Part shown: positions 9,192 to 16,749 of the stretch, one piece after another | Layout of the letters: every line of letters starts with the position of its first letter | How positions within the stretch are numbered: the first letter of the stretch is position 1 | Source of the DNA: Thiogranum sp. | GTDB taxonomy: Bacteria > Pseudomonadota > Gammaproteobacteria > DSM-19610 | DNA: 64,000 bases | Reading direction: 5' to 3' | NCBI GenBank assembly: GCA_024102665.1 | Contig: JAGFJP010000092.1 | Coordinates: 89,945 to 153,944 of the forward strand | Made by a program: the position numbers and the translations under genes | The notes under the pieces: generated by a model | The model's database searches: none | What the model saw: only the letters and a program-made list of their open reading frames with translations | What the model was told of the DNA's origin: nothing

Positions 9192-9813
9192 GTTCGATCG
9201 CAATGCGCTCAAGATGCCGGCGCTGCGGCTGCTGGCTGTTATCGCCGTGGCAGCAGCGCTTGTCTGGCTGAGCGATAACTTCAAGACCTCGCGACAAACG
9301 CAACTGGATCGGGCGCGCAGTGAGCTGAACCAGGTGCGCTCAGAGTACCGGCTGGCACTTGAGGCCGGTGACATCATCATATCGTCGCAGCAACGGTACC
9401 GCGATCTGCAGCTGCGCAATTTTATCGGCGATGAGCCGCGTCTGTTGTGGATCGAATCACTGCGCAACAGCGGCGCCGAGCGCAAGCTATACAACGTCCA
9501 GTACAGCCTGAGAAGACAGCAACCGCTGTTGCTGGAGGGCTTCGACAGTACGGAACATTACCAGGTCTACGCCAGCCCGATGCGCCTGCACCTGGAACTG
9601 GCGCATGAGGTGGATCTGTTGCGTTTTTTTGCATCGCTGAACAAGGAACAACCGGCGGTTTACCAGGTACGCGGTTGCAATCTGGCGCCCATGTTCGACG
9701 CCAAGGGCGTGGCCATGGACCGCGCCAATGTTTCCGTCGACTGCGACCTGCTGTGGTTTACCGTGAACCCCCTGTCGGATGCAGGCGTGGATGAACAGGA
9801 GGAAGGCTGGTGA
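9178..9813 (+). CDS. PilO/MshJ-like alignment protein (module A)
   Basis: A 211-residue single-pass protein: short cytoplasmic N-terminus, one membrane span near residues 13-28 (LRLLAVIAVAAALVWL), a coiled-coil-prone stretch (QTQLDRARSELNQVRSEYR) and a periplasmic domain. This is the PilO/MshJ architecture, and the gene follows the PilM/N-like gene exactly where PilO is expected. PilO pairs with PilN in the periplasm and controls pilus assembly. It overlaps both neighbours. Sequence similarity to named PilO proteins is too weak to see by eye, so architecture and context carry the call. Confidence 0.6.
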   Translation: MAGFEFDRNALKMPALRLLAVIAVAAALVWLSDNFKTSRQTQLDRARSELNQVRSEYRLALEAGDIIISSQQRYRDLQLRNFIGDEPRLLWIESLRNSGAERKLYNVQYSLRRQQPLLLEGFDSTEHYQVYASPMRLHLELAHEVDLLRFFASLNKEQPAVYQVRGCNLAPMFDAKGVAMDRANVSVDCDLLWFTVNPLSDAGVDEQEEGW

Positions 9814-10259
9814 AGACGTTCGCGCCCTTGCGTGTATTTATAACTTTCCCGCTCCTCGCCTGTGTGTCAGCGGCGGCCGCGGATCCTTACGGCACGCTGT
9901 TCACTACACCCGAACAACGCGCGCGCCTCGACGCCGCTCGCAACGGCGCAGCGATAGCCGCCGCTGCCCCGGATCAGGGCCAGGGCGTCACCGTGAAACC
10001 CGAAGCGCTGAAACTCAACGGCACGCTGGTAAGCAGCTTCGGCAACAAGGAAGTCTGGGTCAATGGAGAGCCGCGGCTTCAGGGCACCGACGCGACCGGT
10101 CCGCGGGTACAGGTATTGCACCCTGACCGGGTCCGGCTGCAAACGTCCGCCGGCGCCGCCGTGCATGACATGAAGCCGGGTCAGGTCCTCGATCCCGGCA
10201 CCGGACAGCTGCGCGAAGCCTGGCAGCAGGAACAGACGCAACAGGCGTCGCAGGAATAG
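9810..10259 (+). CDS. Exported MshK/PilP-like protein (module A)
   Basis: A 149-residue exported protein. GTG start overlapping the previous stop, with AGGAGGAAGG just upstream. A signal peptide ends near VSAAAADP. The mature part has a short beta-rich core, LNGTLVSSFGNKEVWVNGE, followed by VQVLHPDRVRLQTSAGAAVHDMKPGQ. This resembles the MshK core in module B (SILTGPDRRIAVINGTRVREGD), in which the product tests an inner-membrane to secretin link. The Gln-rich C-terminus is unremarkable. Function is inferred from this similarity and from the position after the PilO-like gene. Confidence 0.6.
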   Translation: MKTFAPLRVFITFPLLACVSAAAADPYGTLFTTPEQRARLDAARNGAAIAAAAPDQGQGVTVKPEALKLNGTLVSSFGNKEVWVNGEPRLQGTDATGPRVQVLHPDRVRLQTSAGAAVHDMKPGQVLDPGTGQLREAWQQEQTQQASQE

Positions 10260-10263
10260 CACG

Positions 10264-11436
10264 ATGGCACCCCGCAATAAAAGACAGGGCAGGGAGACGA
10301 AACGCCGGCAGCGCGGCGCGGCTCTGCTGATCATGTTGACCCTGATTGTGCTGGCCGCGAGCTATACGTTGCTGAAACGCGTGAATGCGCAGAAACCGGA
10401 CATTCTTCGCGCGGCGGACAGCACCAGAGCGCTGGGGCAGGCCAAGGCGGCATTGATGGGCTATGCGCTGAGATCGCAGATAAGGCCTGGCGAATTACCC
10501 TGCCCGGATTATGCGACGGACGGGAACCTGGACGGACAAAGCGATCTCTGCCAGGAGAACGGGACCTACGTGACGCTCGGACGCCTGCCCTGGGTGACCC
10601 TGGGAACCGCCGATCTGCGCGATGCCAGTGGCGAGCAACTGTGGTACACGCCTGCACTGGAATTCGACGGCAACGGGCCAATCAACAGCGAAACGACAGC
10701 CGGCCTGCGCATGGACGGCGGCACTGATCAGATCGCGGCCGTGGTCATTGCGCCGGGACCTCCGACATCCACACAGGCGCGTCCCCAGAATCCTGCCGCC
10801 CAGATTGACCCGACCCGATATCTTGAGGATGCGAACCGGACTGCGGACATCAACTTTGTTACCGCACCCGGCAATCCGAATATCGAATTCAATGACCAGT
10901 TGATCGCGATAACCAGAACGGAGCTGTTGCTCAAAGTCGAAACAAGGGTACTCGGCGAAATTAGAAACGCCCTGAATTCTTATTATTCGAGCAATGGCTC
11001 TTACTTTCCCAACCCTGCGCCATGGGGCAGTACCGATTGCGACAGCGTGATCAACCAGGGTCTGGTTCCCATAAACATAAGCACAACCTGTGGTTCGCAA
11101 GCGGATTGGGGAATCCTTCTGCCCACCTGGTTTGGCGCCAACAACTGGAACCAGTTCATCTGGTACGCCGTGGCGCCAGCCTGTACGCAGCCCTGGCCAA
11201 ATTGCAGTGGAAGCGGTTTTGTCACAGTTAACAATCTGCCGGCGCCGAATAACAACAAACACGCAATCGTGATTGCACCCGGACCTGATTTAATGGCCGG
11301 ACAGGATCGATCACCACCCATGTCGTTGACGGACCTGCTTGATGACAGTGAAAACAACGATGAAGCGGACCTGACGTTTATTGATCTTCCCCTTGACAGC
11401 GCCAACAACGACCAGATTCTGGTAGTCGCACCATGA
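10264..11436 (+). CDS. GspK/PilX-like atypical prepilin (module A)
   Basis: A 390-residue prepilin-like protein. A basic leader (many Arg/Lys) ends in RG followed by the hydrophobic stretch AALLIMLTLIVLAASYTLL. Position 5 of the mature chain is not Glu, as in GspK and PilX/MshP tip subunits. Residues about 60-115 (LMGYAL ... LPCPD ... GRLPWVTLG) are homologous to the same region of the next gene's product, a canonical prepilin. Two Asn-rich, Cys-containing segments follow. A tip or minor subunit is likely. The stop overlaps the following ATG. Confidence 0.65.
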   Translation: MAPRNKRQGRETKRRQRGAALLIMLTLIVLAASYTLLKRVNAQKPDILRAADSTRALGQAKAALMGYALRSQIRPGELPCPDYATDGNLDGQSDLCQENGTYVTLGRLPWVTLGTADLRDASGEQLWYTPALEFDGNGPINSETTAGLRMDGGTDQIAAVVIAPGPPTSTQARPQNPAAQIDPTRYLEDANRTADINFVTAPGNPNIEFNDQLIAITRTELLLKVETRVLGEIRNALNSYYSSNGSYFPNPAPWGSTDCDSVINQGLVPINISTTCGSQADWGILLPTWFGANNWNQFIWYAVAPACTQPWPNCSGSGFVTVNNLPAPNNNKHAIVIAPGPDLMAGQDRSPPMSLTDLLDDSENNDEADLTFIDLPLDSANNDQILVVAP

Positions 11437-12113
11437 ATATACGGAACAGATCAAACGGATTCACCCTTGTCGAAATGGCGATTGTGCTGGTGATCATCGC
11501 CTTTCTGATCGGCGGCGTGCTGACACCGCTATCCACCCAGAAGGAACAGGAGCGCCGCGCCGAGAACCAGGAACTGCTCGACGAGGCGGTGGAAGCGCTC
11601 GTCGGATACGCGCTTGTAAACAAGCAGCTGCCGTGCCCTGACATCACCGGAAACGACGGCGTTGCTGACGCCTGTGCCACCAACAGTGACACCTATTATA
11701 CGGGTCGCCTGCCGTGGGTGACGCTTGGCATCAATGCCGAATTCGATCCCTGGGGCGATAATCATTTCGTTTACTACACGGTAAACGGCGCCTTTGTCGG
11801 CTATACATCCCCCGCGGGCATCGACTTGACAACGCAGGGAACCAACGCTGGCATATTGTGGGTGCACAGCGCTGCGGCGGATTGTCTTACCCCGGTCAAT
11901 CAGGTCGCGTTCAACCCTCCTGCAATAATCTGGACCAGCGCGAAGAACGATTACACGCCAAATGCGGACGAAGCGGAAAATGCGAATGCTGACGAGTGCT
12001 ATGTGAGCAGACAGTACAGCACCCTCGCCAACCAGGAATTCGACGACCAGATGGTCTGGCTGTCACCCAACGTGCTGTTCAACCGCATGGTCAGCGCGGG
12101 GAAACTGCCATGA
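11433..12113 (+). CDS. Type IV prepilin-like protein (module A)
   Basis: A 226-residue protein with a canonical class III signal: MNIRNRSNG then FTLVEMAIVLVIIAFLIGG, with Glu5 present. The globular part begins with ALVGYALVNKQLPCPD and GRLPWVTLG, shared with the protein encoded just upstream, and holds several Cys residues. Its size is larger than most minor pilins. It could be the major or a minor subunit of module A; the prepilin at 13666 is the other candidate. Overlaps both neighbours by ATGA, so it is co-translated with the upstream GspK/PilX-like gene and with the ABC permease. Confidence 0.8.
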   Translation: MNIRNRSNGFTLVEMAIVLVIIAFLIGGVLTPLSTQKEQERRAENQELLDEAVEALVGYALVNKQLPCPDITGNDGVADACATNSDTYYTGRLPWVTLGINAEFDPWGDNHFVYYTVNGAFVGYTSPAGIDLTTQGTNAGILWVHSAAADCLTPVNQVAFNPPAIIWTSAKNDYTPNADEAENANADECYVSRQYSTLANQEFDDQMVWLSPNVLFNRMVSAGKLP

Positions 12114-12889
12114 CGTTTGTTATCCGTTCCGTAGGCGCCATTGCCCGCTACACGGCGCTGGAAGCGTTCCGCACGCGCTTTGCATGGCTGGTCCTGTTCC
12201 TCGTCGCTGCCGGGTTCGGCATCGCAAGCTTTACCGGCGAACTGGCCATTACCGAAACCAGCCAGACGCAGGCGGCCATCGTCGCATCCATCCTGCGACT
12301 TGCAGCCGTGCTGCTGGTGATCCTGTTTGTCACCACCAGCGTGAACCGCGATTTCAGCGACAAGTCTGTCGAGCTGATGCTGTCACTGCCGGTACCGCGC
12401 GCCGGGTATTATCTCGGCAAGTTTTCCGGCTACGCGCTGGTCGCCGCATTTACGGCGGTACCGCTGACCTGCCTGATGCTGTTTTTCTCGCCGACGGGCG
12501 CCAGCATCACCTGGGGCTTGTCACTGATGCTGGAATTGCTGCTGGTATGCAGTTTCAGCCTGTTGTTCGCCTTTGCCTTCGGCCAGGTGACCGCCTCCAT
12601 TTCGGCCACCTTGCTCGTCTACCTGCTCAGCCGCAGCATCGCCGCCATTCAGTTGATGGCCCACGGTCCGTTGGCCAACCAGACGAAAACATCGCAGCAG
12701 GTGCTCACCGGCCTGGTGGATGCGCTTTCCTACCTGTTACCGGATCTGGAGCGCTTCACCCGCACTGACTGGCTGCTCTACCACGGGGCATCCATCGATG
12801 CGCTGTTTCCCATCGCCGGACAGGCGCTGGTCTACCTGCTGCTCTTGTCTGGTATCGCGCTGTTCGATCTCTACCGGAAGAACTTCTGA
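12110..12889 (+). CDS. ABC-2 type transporter permease inside the pilus operon
   Basis: A 259-residue integral membrane protein with about six hydrophobic spans and no ATPase motif, in the style of ABC-2/NosY permeases (TSVNRDFSDKSVELMLSLPVPRAGYYLGKFSGY). The ATG at 12110 overlaps the prepilin stop; an upstream in-frame start at 11996 lies inside the prepilin gene and is less likely. The matching ATPase is encoded at 14433, two genes on. In Myxococcus xanthus the ABC proteins PilH and PilI, encoded with PilG, are needed for type IV pilus assembly; a similar role here is inference from location. Confidence 0.8.
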   Translation: MTFVIRSVGAIARYTALEAFRTRFAWLVLFLVAAGFGIASFTGELAITETSQTQAAIVASILRLAAVLLVILFVTTSVNRDFSDKSVELMLSLPVPRAGYYLGKFSGYALVAAFTAVPLTCLMLFFSPTGASITWGLSLMLELLLVCSFSLLFAFAFGQVTASISATLLVYLLSRSIAAIQLMAHGPLANQTKTSQQVLTGLVDALSYLLPDLERFTRTDWLLYHGASIDALFPIAGQALVYLLLLSGIALFDLYRKNF

Positions 12890-12897
12890 CAACGACT

Positions 12898-13635
12898 ATG
12901 GCGACCGCTGTATTCCGCAACGATGAGCGACCTGTCAGCCAGGTCCCGAAACCGGTCGTGCTGCTGCTTGTACTCGCCCTGGTGACGCAGCTTGCCTGGC
13001 ATCATCGCGCGCCCGGGCCACAGGCCAATGGCGAAGCCCTGCCGTCAGCACCCGCTGCCGAGTGGCTGAACCTCGTCAGTCTCGGTGATCCGGTTGCATT
13101 GTCGAAATTCCTGAACCTTTGGCTGCAGGTTTTCGATAACCAGCCCGGCATCAGCATCCCGTTCCGGGAACTGGACTACGGGAAAGTACGCGGCTGGCTG
13201 CAGGCCAGCCTCGATCTCGATCCGCGCGGACATCACCCGCTGCTGGCGGCGACCCGCCTGTACGGCGAGATCCCCGATCCGGAGCGCCAGCGCTACATGC
13301 TTGAATTCACCTACGAAAAGTTTCTGGAAGCACCGAATGAACGCTGGCAGTGGATGGCGCACGCCGCGCTGGTCGCGCGCCACCGTCTCGATGACCTGCC
13401 GCTGGCGCTCAAGTACGCCGAAGCGCTTGCCGCTAACGCGACCGGCTCCCAAGTTCCTCATTGGGCTACACAAATGGCCATTTTTGTACTCGAGGACATG
13501 GGTGAAACCGAAGCGGCGGAAGTCCTGATCGGCGGCCTGCTGGAAAGCGGCCAGATTACCGACACTCACGAACTGCGGTTTCTCACTGAACGGCTGGACG
13601 CGCTCAAGGGAACGGGCGCTCCCACCGGCAAATGA
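12898..13635 (+). CDS. Single-pass membrane protein of unknown function (module A)
   Basis: A 245-residue protein that I do not recognise. It has one N-terminal membrane span near residues 19-35 (PVVLLLVLALVTQLAW), then a mostly helical, TPR/HAT-like region with repeated aromatic-acidic segments (ERQRYMLEFTYEKFLEAPNERWQW). It lies 8 nt after the ABC permease and before a prepilin gene. By position it could play the part of PilG, the single-pass partner of the PilHI ABC transporter, but no sequence match to PilG can be seen. It could equally be a substrate-recognition or scaffolding protein for the transporter. Confidence 0.65.
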   Translation: MATAVFRNDERPVSQVPKPVVLLLVLALVTQLAWHHRAPGPQANGEALPSAPAAEWLNLVSLGDPVALSKFLNLWLQVFDNQPGISIPFRELDYGKVRGWLQASLDLDPRGHHPLLAATRLYGEIPDPERQRYMLEFTYEKFLEAPNERWQWMAHAALVARHRLDDLPLALKYAEALAANATGSQVPHWATQMAIFVLEDMGETEAAEVLIGGLLESGQITDTHELRFLTERLDALKGTGAPTGK

Positions 13636-13665
13636 CCTAATGACCTGAGGAAATGGAGAAGTGTT

Positions 13666-14343
13666 ATGAACAGTAAACAGCGTGGTTTTACCCTGGTGGA
13701 AATCGCCATCGTGCTGGTCATCATCGGCCTGCTACTGGGCGGCGTGCTGAAAGGCCAGGAAATGATTACCAGTGCCAAGGTGCGCAACCTGGCGGACCAG
13801 GGCAGCGCCATCAAGGCGGCGTTCTTTGCGTTCCAGGATCGCTATAGGGCACTGCCGGGCGATTACAGCGCCGCGTCCAACAACATCAACGGCGTGAACG
13901 GCGGAGCGAACGGTGGCAATGGATCCGGAAATGGATTGGTCACCACGAATCCCGAACGCGGATTGTTTTGGTTGCATCTGTCCGCAGCCGGCTTCCTGAC
14001 CGGCAACTTCGACGGGCAGGCCCAGGGGAACAATCTTAACTGCCCGTCTACCCGTTGTCCCACCAACACCTATGGAGCACCCATGCTGTTCGCTTTTGGC
14101 CAGACGGCCGATGGATCGGGGAGCAATGCGCACGAACTTCGCATTGGCCGCAGCATTCCTGTGGACGTGCTTGCCGAACTCGATCGTAAGATCGATGACG
14201 GTATCCCGCGAGCCGGGGCCTTCCAGCTCGATGGGACGATCAATGCAGCAACATGCAGGAATGGCCCGGCAGGCCCAACCAGTACCTATGCGATCGTTTC
14301 AGGCAATCCACAATCAGACTGCGGCGGCGTACACATCCTGTAA
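13666..14343 (+). CDS. Type IV prepilin (module A, possible major subunit)
   Basis: A 225-residue prepilin: leader MNSKQRG, then FTLVEIAIVLVIIGLLLGG with Glu5. The head begins with VRNLADQGSAIKAAFFAFQDRYRALPGDY-type sequence common to a broad group of bacterial pilin-like proteins, followed by an Asn/Gly-rich low-complexity stretch and several Cys residues near the C-terminus. It has the only strong stand-alone ribosome site in this part of the cluster (AATGGAGAAGTGTT before ATG) and is followed by a good terminator, both suited to a highly expressed major subunit. Confidence 0.85.
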   Translation: MNSKQRGFTLVEIAIVLVIIGLLLGGVLKGQEMITSAKVRNLADQGSAIKAAFFAFQDRYRALPGDYSAASNNINGVNGGANGGNGSGNGLVTTNPERGLFWLHLSAAGFLTGNFDGQAQGNNLNCPSTRCPTNTYGAPMLFAFGQTADGSGSNAHELRIGRSIPVDVLAELDRKIDDGIPRAGAFQLDGTINAATCRNGPAGPTSTYAIVSGNPQSDCGGVHIL

Positions 14344-14363
14344 GTCGATCGACGCGCCAAACA

Positions 14364-14387
14364 AAGCCCGCCTCGGCGGGCTTTTTT
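14364..14387 (+). terminator. Rho-independent terminator ending module A pilin unit
   Basis: GC-rich hairpin AAGCCCGCC-TC-GGCGGGCTT followed by a T run, 20 nt after the prepilin stop. It separates the pilin from the ABC ATPase gene at 14433, so the ATPase and module B need read-through or their own promoter. Confidence 0.85.
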
Positions 14388-14432
14388 CATGCCTGCTGTC
14401 CCGGGCCTGTTTCTTGCTTGTCTATCAGTGCC

Positions 14433-15176
14433 ATGACAAAAAATGCAATTGACATCAAACGCCTGTACAAGGGCTTCAAGGGCCAGGCCGTCCTGAAGGG
14501 CGTCGATCTGCTTGTAAAACAGGGCGAATATTTCGGCCTCGTGGGAATGAACGGCGCCGGCAAGACCACGCTGATCAAGTCGCTGCTGGATTTCTGTCAT
14601 ATCGACCAGGGCGAAATCCATATTTTTGACGCTTCCCACCGGCAAACGCAGGCCCGCAGACACCTGGCTTTCCTGCCGGAGCGCTTCGTGCCGCCCTATT
14701 ACCTCACGGGTCGCGAGTTTCTGCGCTACATGGCCCGGTTGCACGGTGTGTCGTTCCGGCGCGAAGACGTAGAGCGCGTTTTTCACCACCTGGATCTCGA
14801 TCTCGCTGCGTTGTCGAAGCCGGTGCGGACGTACTCCAAAGGCATGGCCCAGAAACTCGGACTGGCGACCTGTTTTCTGAGCAGTCGCGACTTGCTGGTG
14901 CTGGACGAACCCATGAGCGGCCTCGATCCCAAGGCGCGCGCCCTGTTCAAGGATTATCTCCTGGCGGCAAAGGAAAAAGGCCAGACGCTGTTCTTCACAA
15001 CGCACCTGCTCAACGATGTGGAGTCGCTGTGCGATCGGCTGGCGATTCTCCACCAAGGCGAGGTGCGCTTTATCGGCAGCCCGGCGCAATGCTGCGAAGA
15101 CTATGCAGTCGCCAACCTGGAACAGGCTTACCTGAAAGCCATTGGCGCCGAACGACCTCTCGAAAGCGCGGCGTAA
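14433..15176 (+). CDS. ABC transporter ATP-binding protein (partner of permease at 12110)
   Basis: A 247-residue ABC ATPase: Walker A GMNGAGKTT, signature-like YSKGMAQKLGLA in place of LSGGQ, Walker B LLVLDEPMSGLDP and a switch His in FFTTHLLNDV. This variant is typical of ABC-2 exporters (CcmA/NatA-like). The start at 14433 (MTKNAIDIKRLYKGF) is chosen over an upstream open stretch that would run through the terminator. It pairs with the permease two genes upstream, and the 4-nt gap to module B's first gene places it at the join of the two pilus modules. Substrate unknown. Confidence 0.88.
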   Translation: MTKNAIDIKRLYKGFKGQAVLKGVDLLVKQGEYFGLVGMNGAGKTTLIKSLLDFCHIDQGEIHIFDASHRQTQARRHLAFLPERFVPPYYLTGREFLRYMARLHGVSFRREDVERVFHHLDLDLAALSKPVRTYSKGMAQKLGLATCFLSSRDLLVLDEPMSGLDPKARALFKDYLLAAKEKGQTLFFTTHLLNDVESLCDRLAILHQGEVRFIGSPAQCCEDYAVANLEQAYLKAIGAERPLESAA

Positions 15177-15180
15177 TCCC

Positions 15181-15792
15181 ATGCATCAGCAAATCAACCT
15201 CTATCAGCCGGTGTTCAGAAAGCAGCAGAAAGTGTTTTCTGCCGTCACGCTGGCGCAGATCGCGGGCGCGGTGCTGGTTATGTTGCTGGCCATCCTGGGG
15301 CACGCTCGCTGGACGCTGGCCGGCATGGATGACGCAGCGCAATCGATGCAGCAGAGACATGACCACTTGCGAAAGCAGATCAGCGCCCTGGATGAGCTGT
15401 TGCGTACGCCGGATACCGCCGGTCTGGATGCGGATATCGAGCAGTTGTCGCAGAGTATCGCCCAGCGCAAGTCACTGCTGGCACGCTTCGGTCAACTGTC
15501 ATTCAAGCGCCGCAACGGCTTTTCCAGTCAGTTCACCATCCTCGCCGAGCAACAGGTTCGCGGCTTGTGGCTCGACGGGGTGACGGTAGACGGCGAAGGT
15601 CAAATCGAAATACGTGGCACCACCCTGGATGCGAAGCTGGTCCCGGTGTATCTGCAACAGCTGGAAGCTCACCCGCAGCTCTCCGGTTCGTCATTCGAGA
15701 CCGTGTCGATGACGCGCGCTGATCCCGCGCAACCGCACATCCAGTTCGTGTTACGCAATCATAAAGGTACCGGCTCATGGCCGTCGCGTTGA
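15181..15792 (+). CDS. PilN-like protein, second half of MshI (module B)
   Basis: A 203-residue single-pass protein starting MHQQINLYQPVFRKQ, the typical PilN/MshI2 opening. One membrane span lies near residues 22-40 (AQIAGAVLVMLLAIL), then a coiled coil and a PilN-type periplasmic domain (FTILAEQQVRGLWLDGVTVDGEGQIEIRGTTL family pattern). It binds the cytoplasmic PilM-like partner, here encoded far away at 26502, and pairs with MshJ next door. The 3' end overlaps mshJ by 16 nt. It starts the canonical msh order. Confidence 0.8.
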   Translation: MHQQINLYQPVFRKQQKVFSAVTLAQIAGAVLVMLLAILGHARWTLAGMDDAAQSMQQRHDHLRKQISALDELLRTPDTAGLDADIEQLSQSIAQRKSLLARFGQLSFKRRNGFSSQFTILAEQQVRGLWLDGVTVDGEGQIEIRGTTLDAKLVPVYLQQLEAHPQLSGSSFETVSMTRADPAQPHIQFVLRNHKGTGSWPSR

Positions 15793-16427
15793 AAACCAGG
15801 ATACAACAGCTTGTCGAGCGCATCGATGCGCTGGAGTTGCGCGAACGCGTGCTTCTCCTGGGAGCAACGGTAGTGGTGTTGTTCTTGATTGTCGACTCCT
15901 TCGGCCTGCAGCCGACCCTCAAGTCCCAACAGGTCAAGCAACAGCAGATATCCGATCTCGAAATGAAGCTGAGCGCGCTGCGCACAGAAGCCAGCCTGCT
16001 CAGTATCAAGAGCGGAGACGATCCCGTTCAGGTCCGCCAGAATCAGCGCGACGCGCTGACTGCAGAGTTAGCGGCACTCGATGAGCAGATCGTCGGGCAG
16101 CTGGGCGCGCTTGTGGAACCCGCCCAGGCCACCGAGCTGCTCAAGCAGGTGTTGTCCCGGCACAAGGGGCTGCGGCTGACCTCACTGGAAGCCAGTTCCG
16201 CGCCGCTGGAAACGCCCGACATCGAAAACGTCAACGGCAGTGATCTGGGCCGTTACCAGCTGAATCTGGCGCTGGAGGGCGGCTACCTGGATGTGCTGCA
16301 TTACCTGCAGGCACTGGAGTCCATGCCCTGGAAGTTTTTCTGGCAGAACGTTGATTTCCAGGTTGCGCAGCATCCTCAGGCAGTCACGCGGCTGCAGCTC
16401 TATACGCTGGGGGCACGCGATGGTTAG
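15777..16427 (+). CDS. mshJ: MSHA biogenesis protein MshJ (PilO-like)
   Basis: A 216-residue protein with an N-terminal amphipathic segment, a membrane span near residues 28-42 (VLLLGATVVVLFLIV), a long coiled coil (KSQQVKQQQISDLEMKLSAL) and a periplasmic domain ending GYLDVLHYLQALESMPWKFF. This is the PilO/MshJ layout, and the closing segment is typical of MshJ. It sits between the PilN-like gene and mshK, as in Vibrio msh clusters. It forms the periplasmic alignment complex with the PilN-like protein. Overlaps both neighbours. Confidence 0.82.
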   Translation: MAVALKTRIQQLVERIDALELRERVLLLGATVVVLFLIVDSFGLQPTLKSQQVKQQQISDLEMKLSALRTEASLLSIKSGDDPVQVRQNQRDALTAELAALDEQIVGQLGALVEPAQATELLKQVLSRHKGLRLTSLEASSAPLETPDIENVNGSDLGRYQLNLALEGGYLDVLHYLQALESMPWKFFWQNVDFQVAQHPQAVTRLQLYTLGARDG

Positions 16428-16749
16428 GCGTTTTCTGATACGACTGCTGATCGCATCGTTGGGTGTCAGCGCTTCCGCGCTGGCGTTGCAGGATCCCACG
16501 CGGCCGACCAATGCTTCCGACTGGTTTGGCAACAAAACGTCCGGTACGCAAGCCGAGTGGTCCCTGCAGTCGATCCTGACGGGCCCGGACCGCCGCATTG
16601 CCGTGATCAATGGAACGCGGGTCCGCGAAGGTGACCGAATCGGCACGGCCCGCGTCGTGCAGATTGAAGATTCCCGGGTGCTGTTGAGAACCGGCGAGGG
16701 CACGCTGACGCTGCGCCTGCTACCCACAACGTCAAGGATTAAGCCGTGA
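16420..16749 (+). CDS. mshK: MSHA biogenesis protein MshK
   Basis: A 109-residue exported protein. A signal peptide ends near ASALALQ, then the family signature LQDPTRPTNASDW, and a small beta domain (SILTGPDRRIAVINGTRVREGDRIG). The start at 16420 (MVRRFLIRLL) overlaps the mshJ stop; the longer open frame upstream is a shadow of mshJ. MshK resembles PilP/GspC and probably links the alignment complex to the secretin MshL encoded next. The stop overlaps the GTG of mshL. Confidence 0.82.
   Translation: MVRRFLIRLLIASLGVSASALALQDPTRPTNASDWFGNKTSGTQAEWSLQSILTGPDRRIAVINGTRVREGDRIGTARVVQIEDSRVLLRTGEGTLTLRLLPTTSRIKP

Noticed and set aside
14403..14418. GGGCCTGTTTCTTGCT as a sigma-54 promoter for the ABC ATPase gene
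   Set aside because: GG and GC spacing fits, but two core mismatches and a predicted start only about 4 nt before the ATG make it unlikely.
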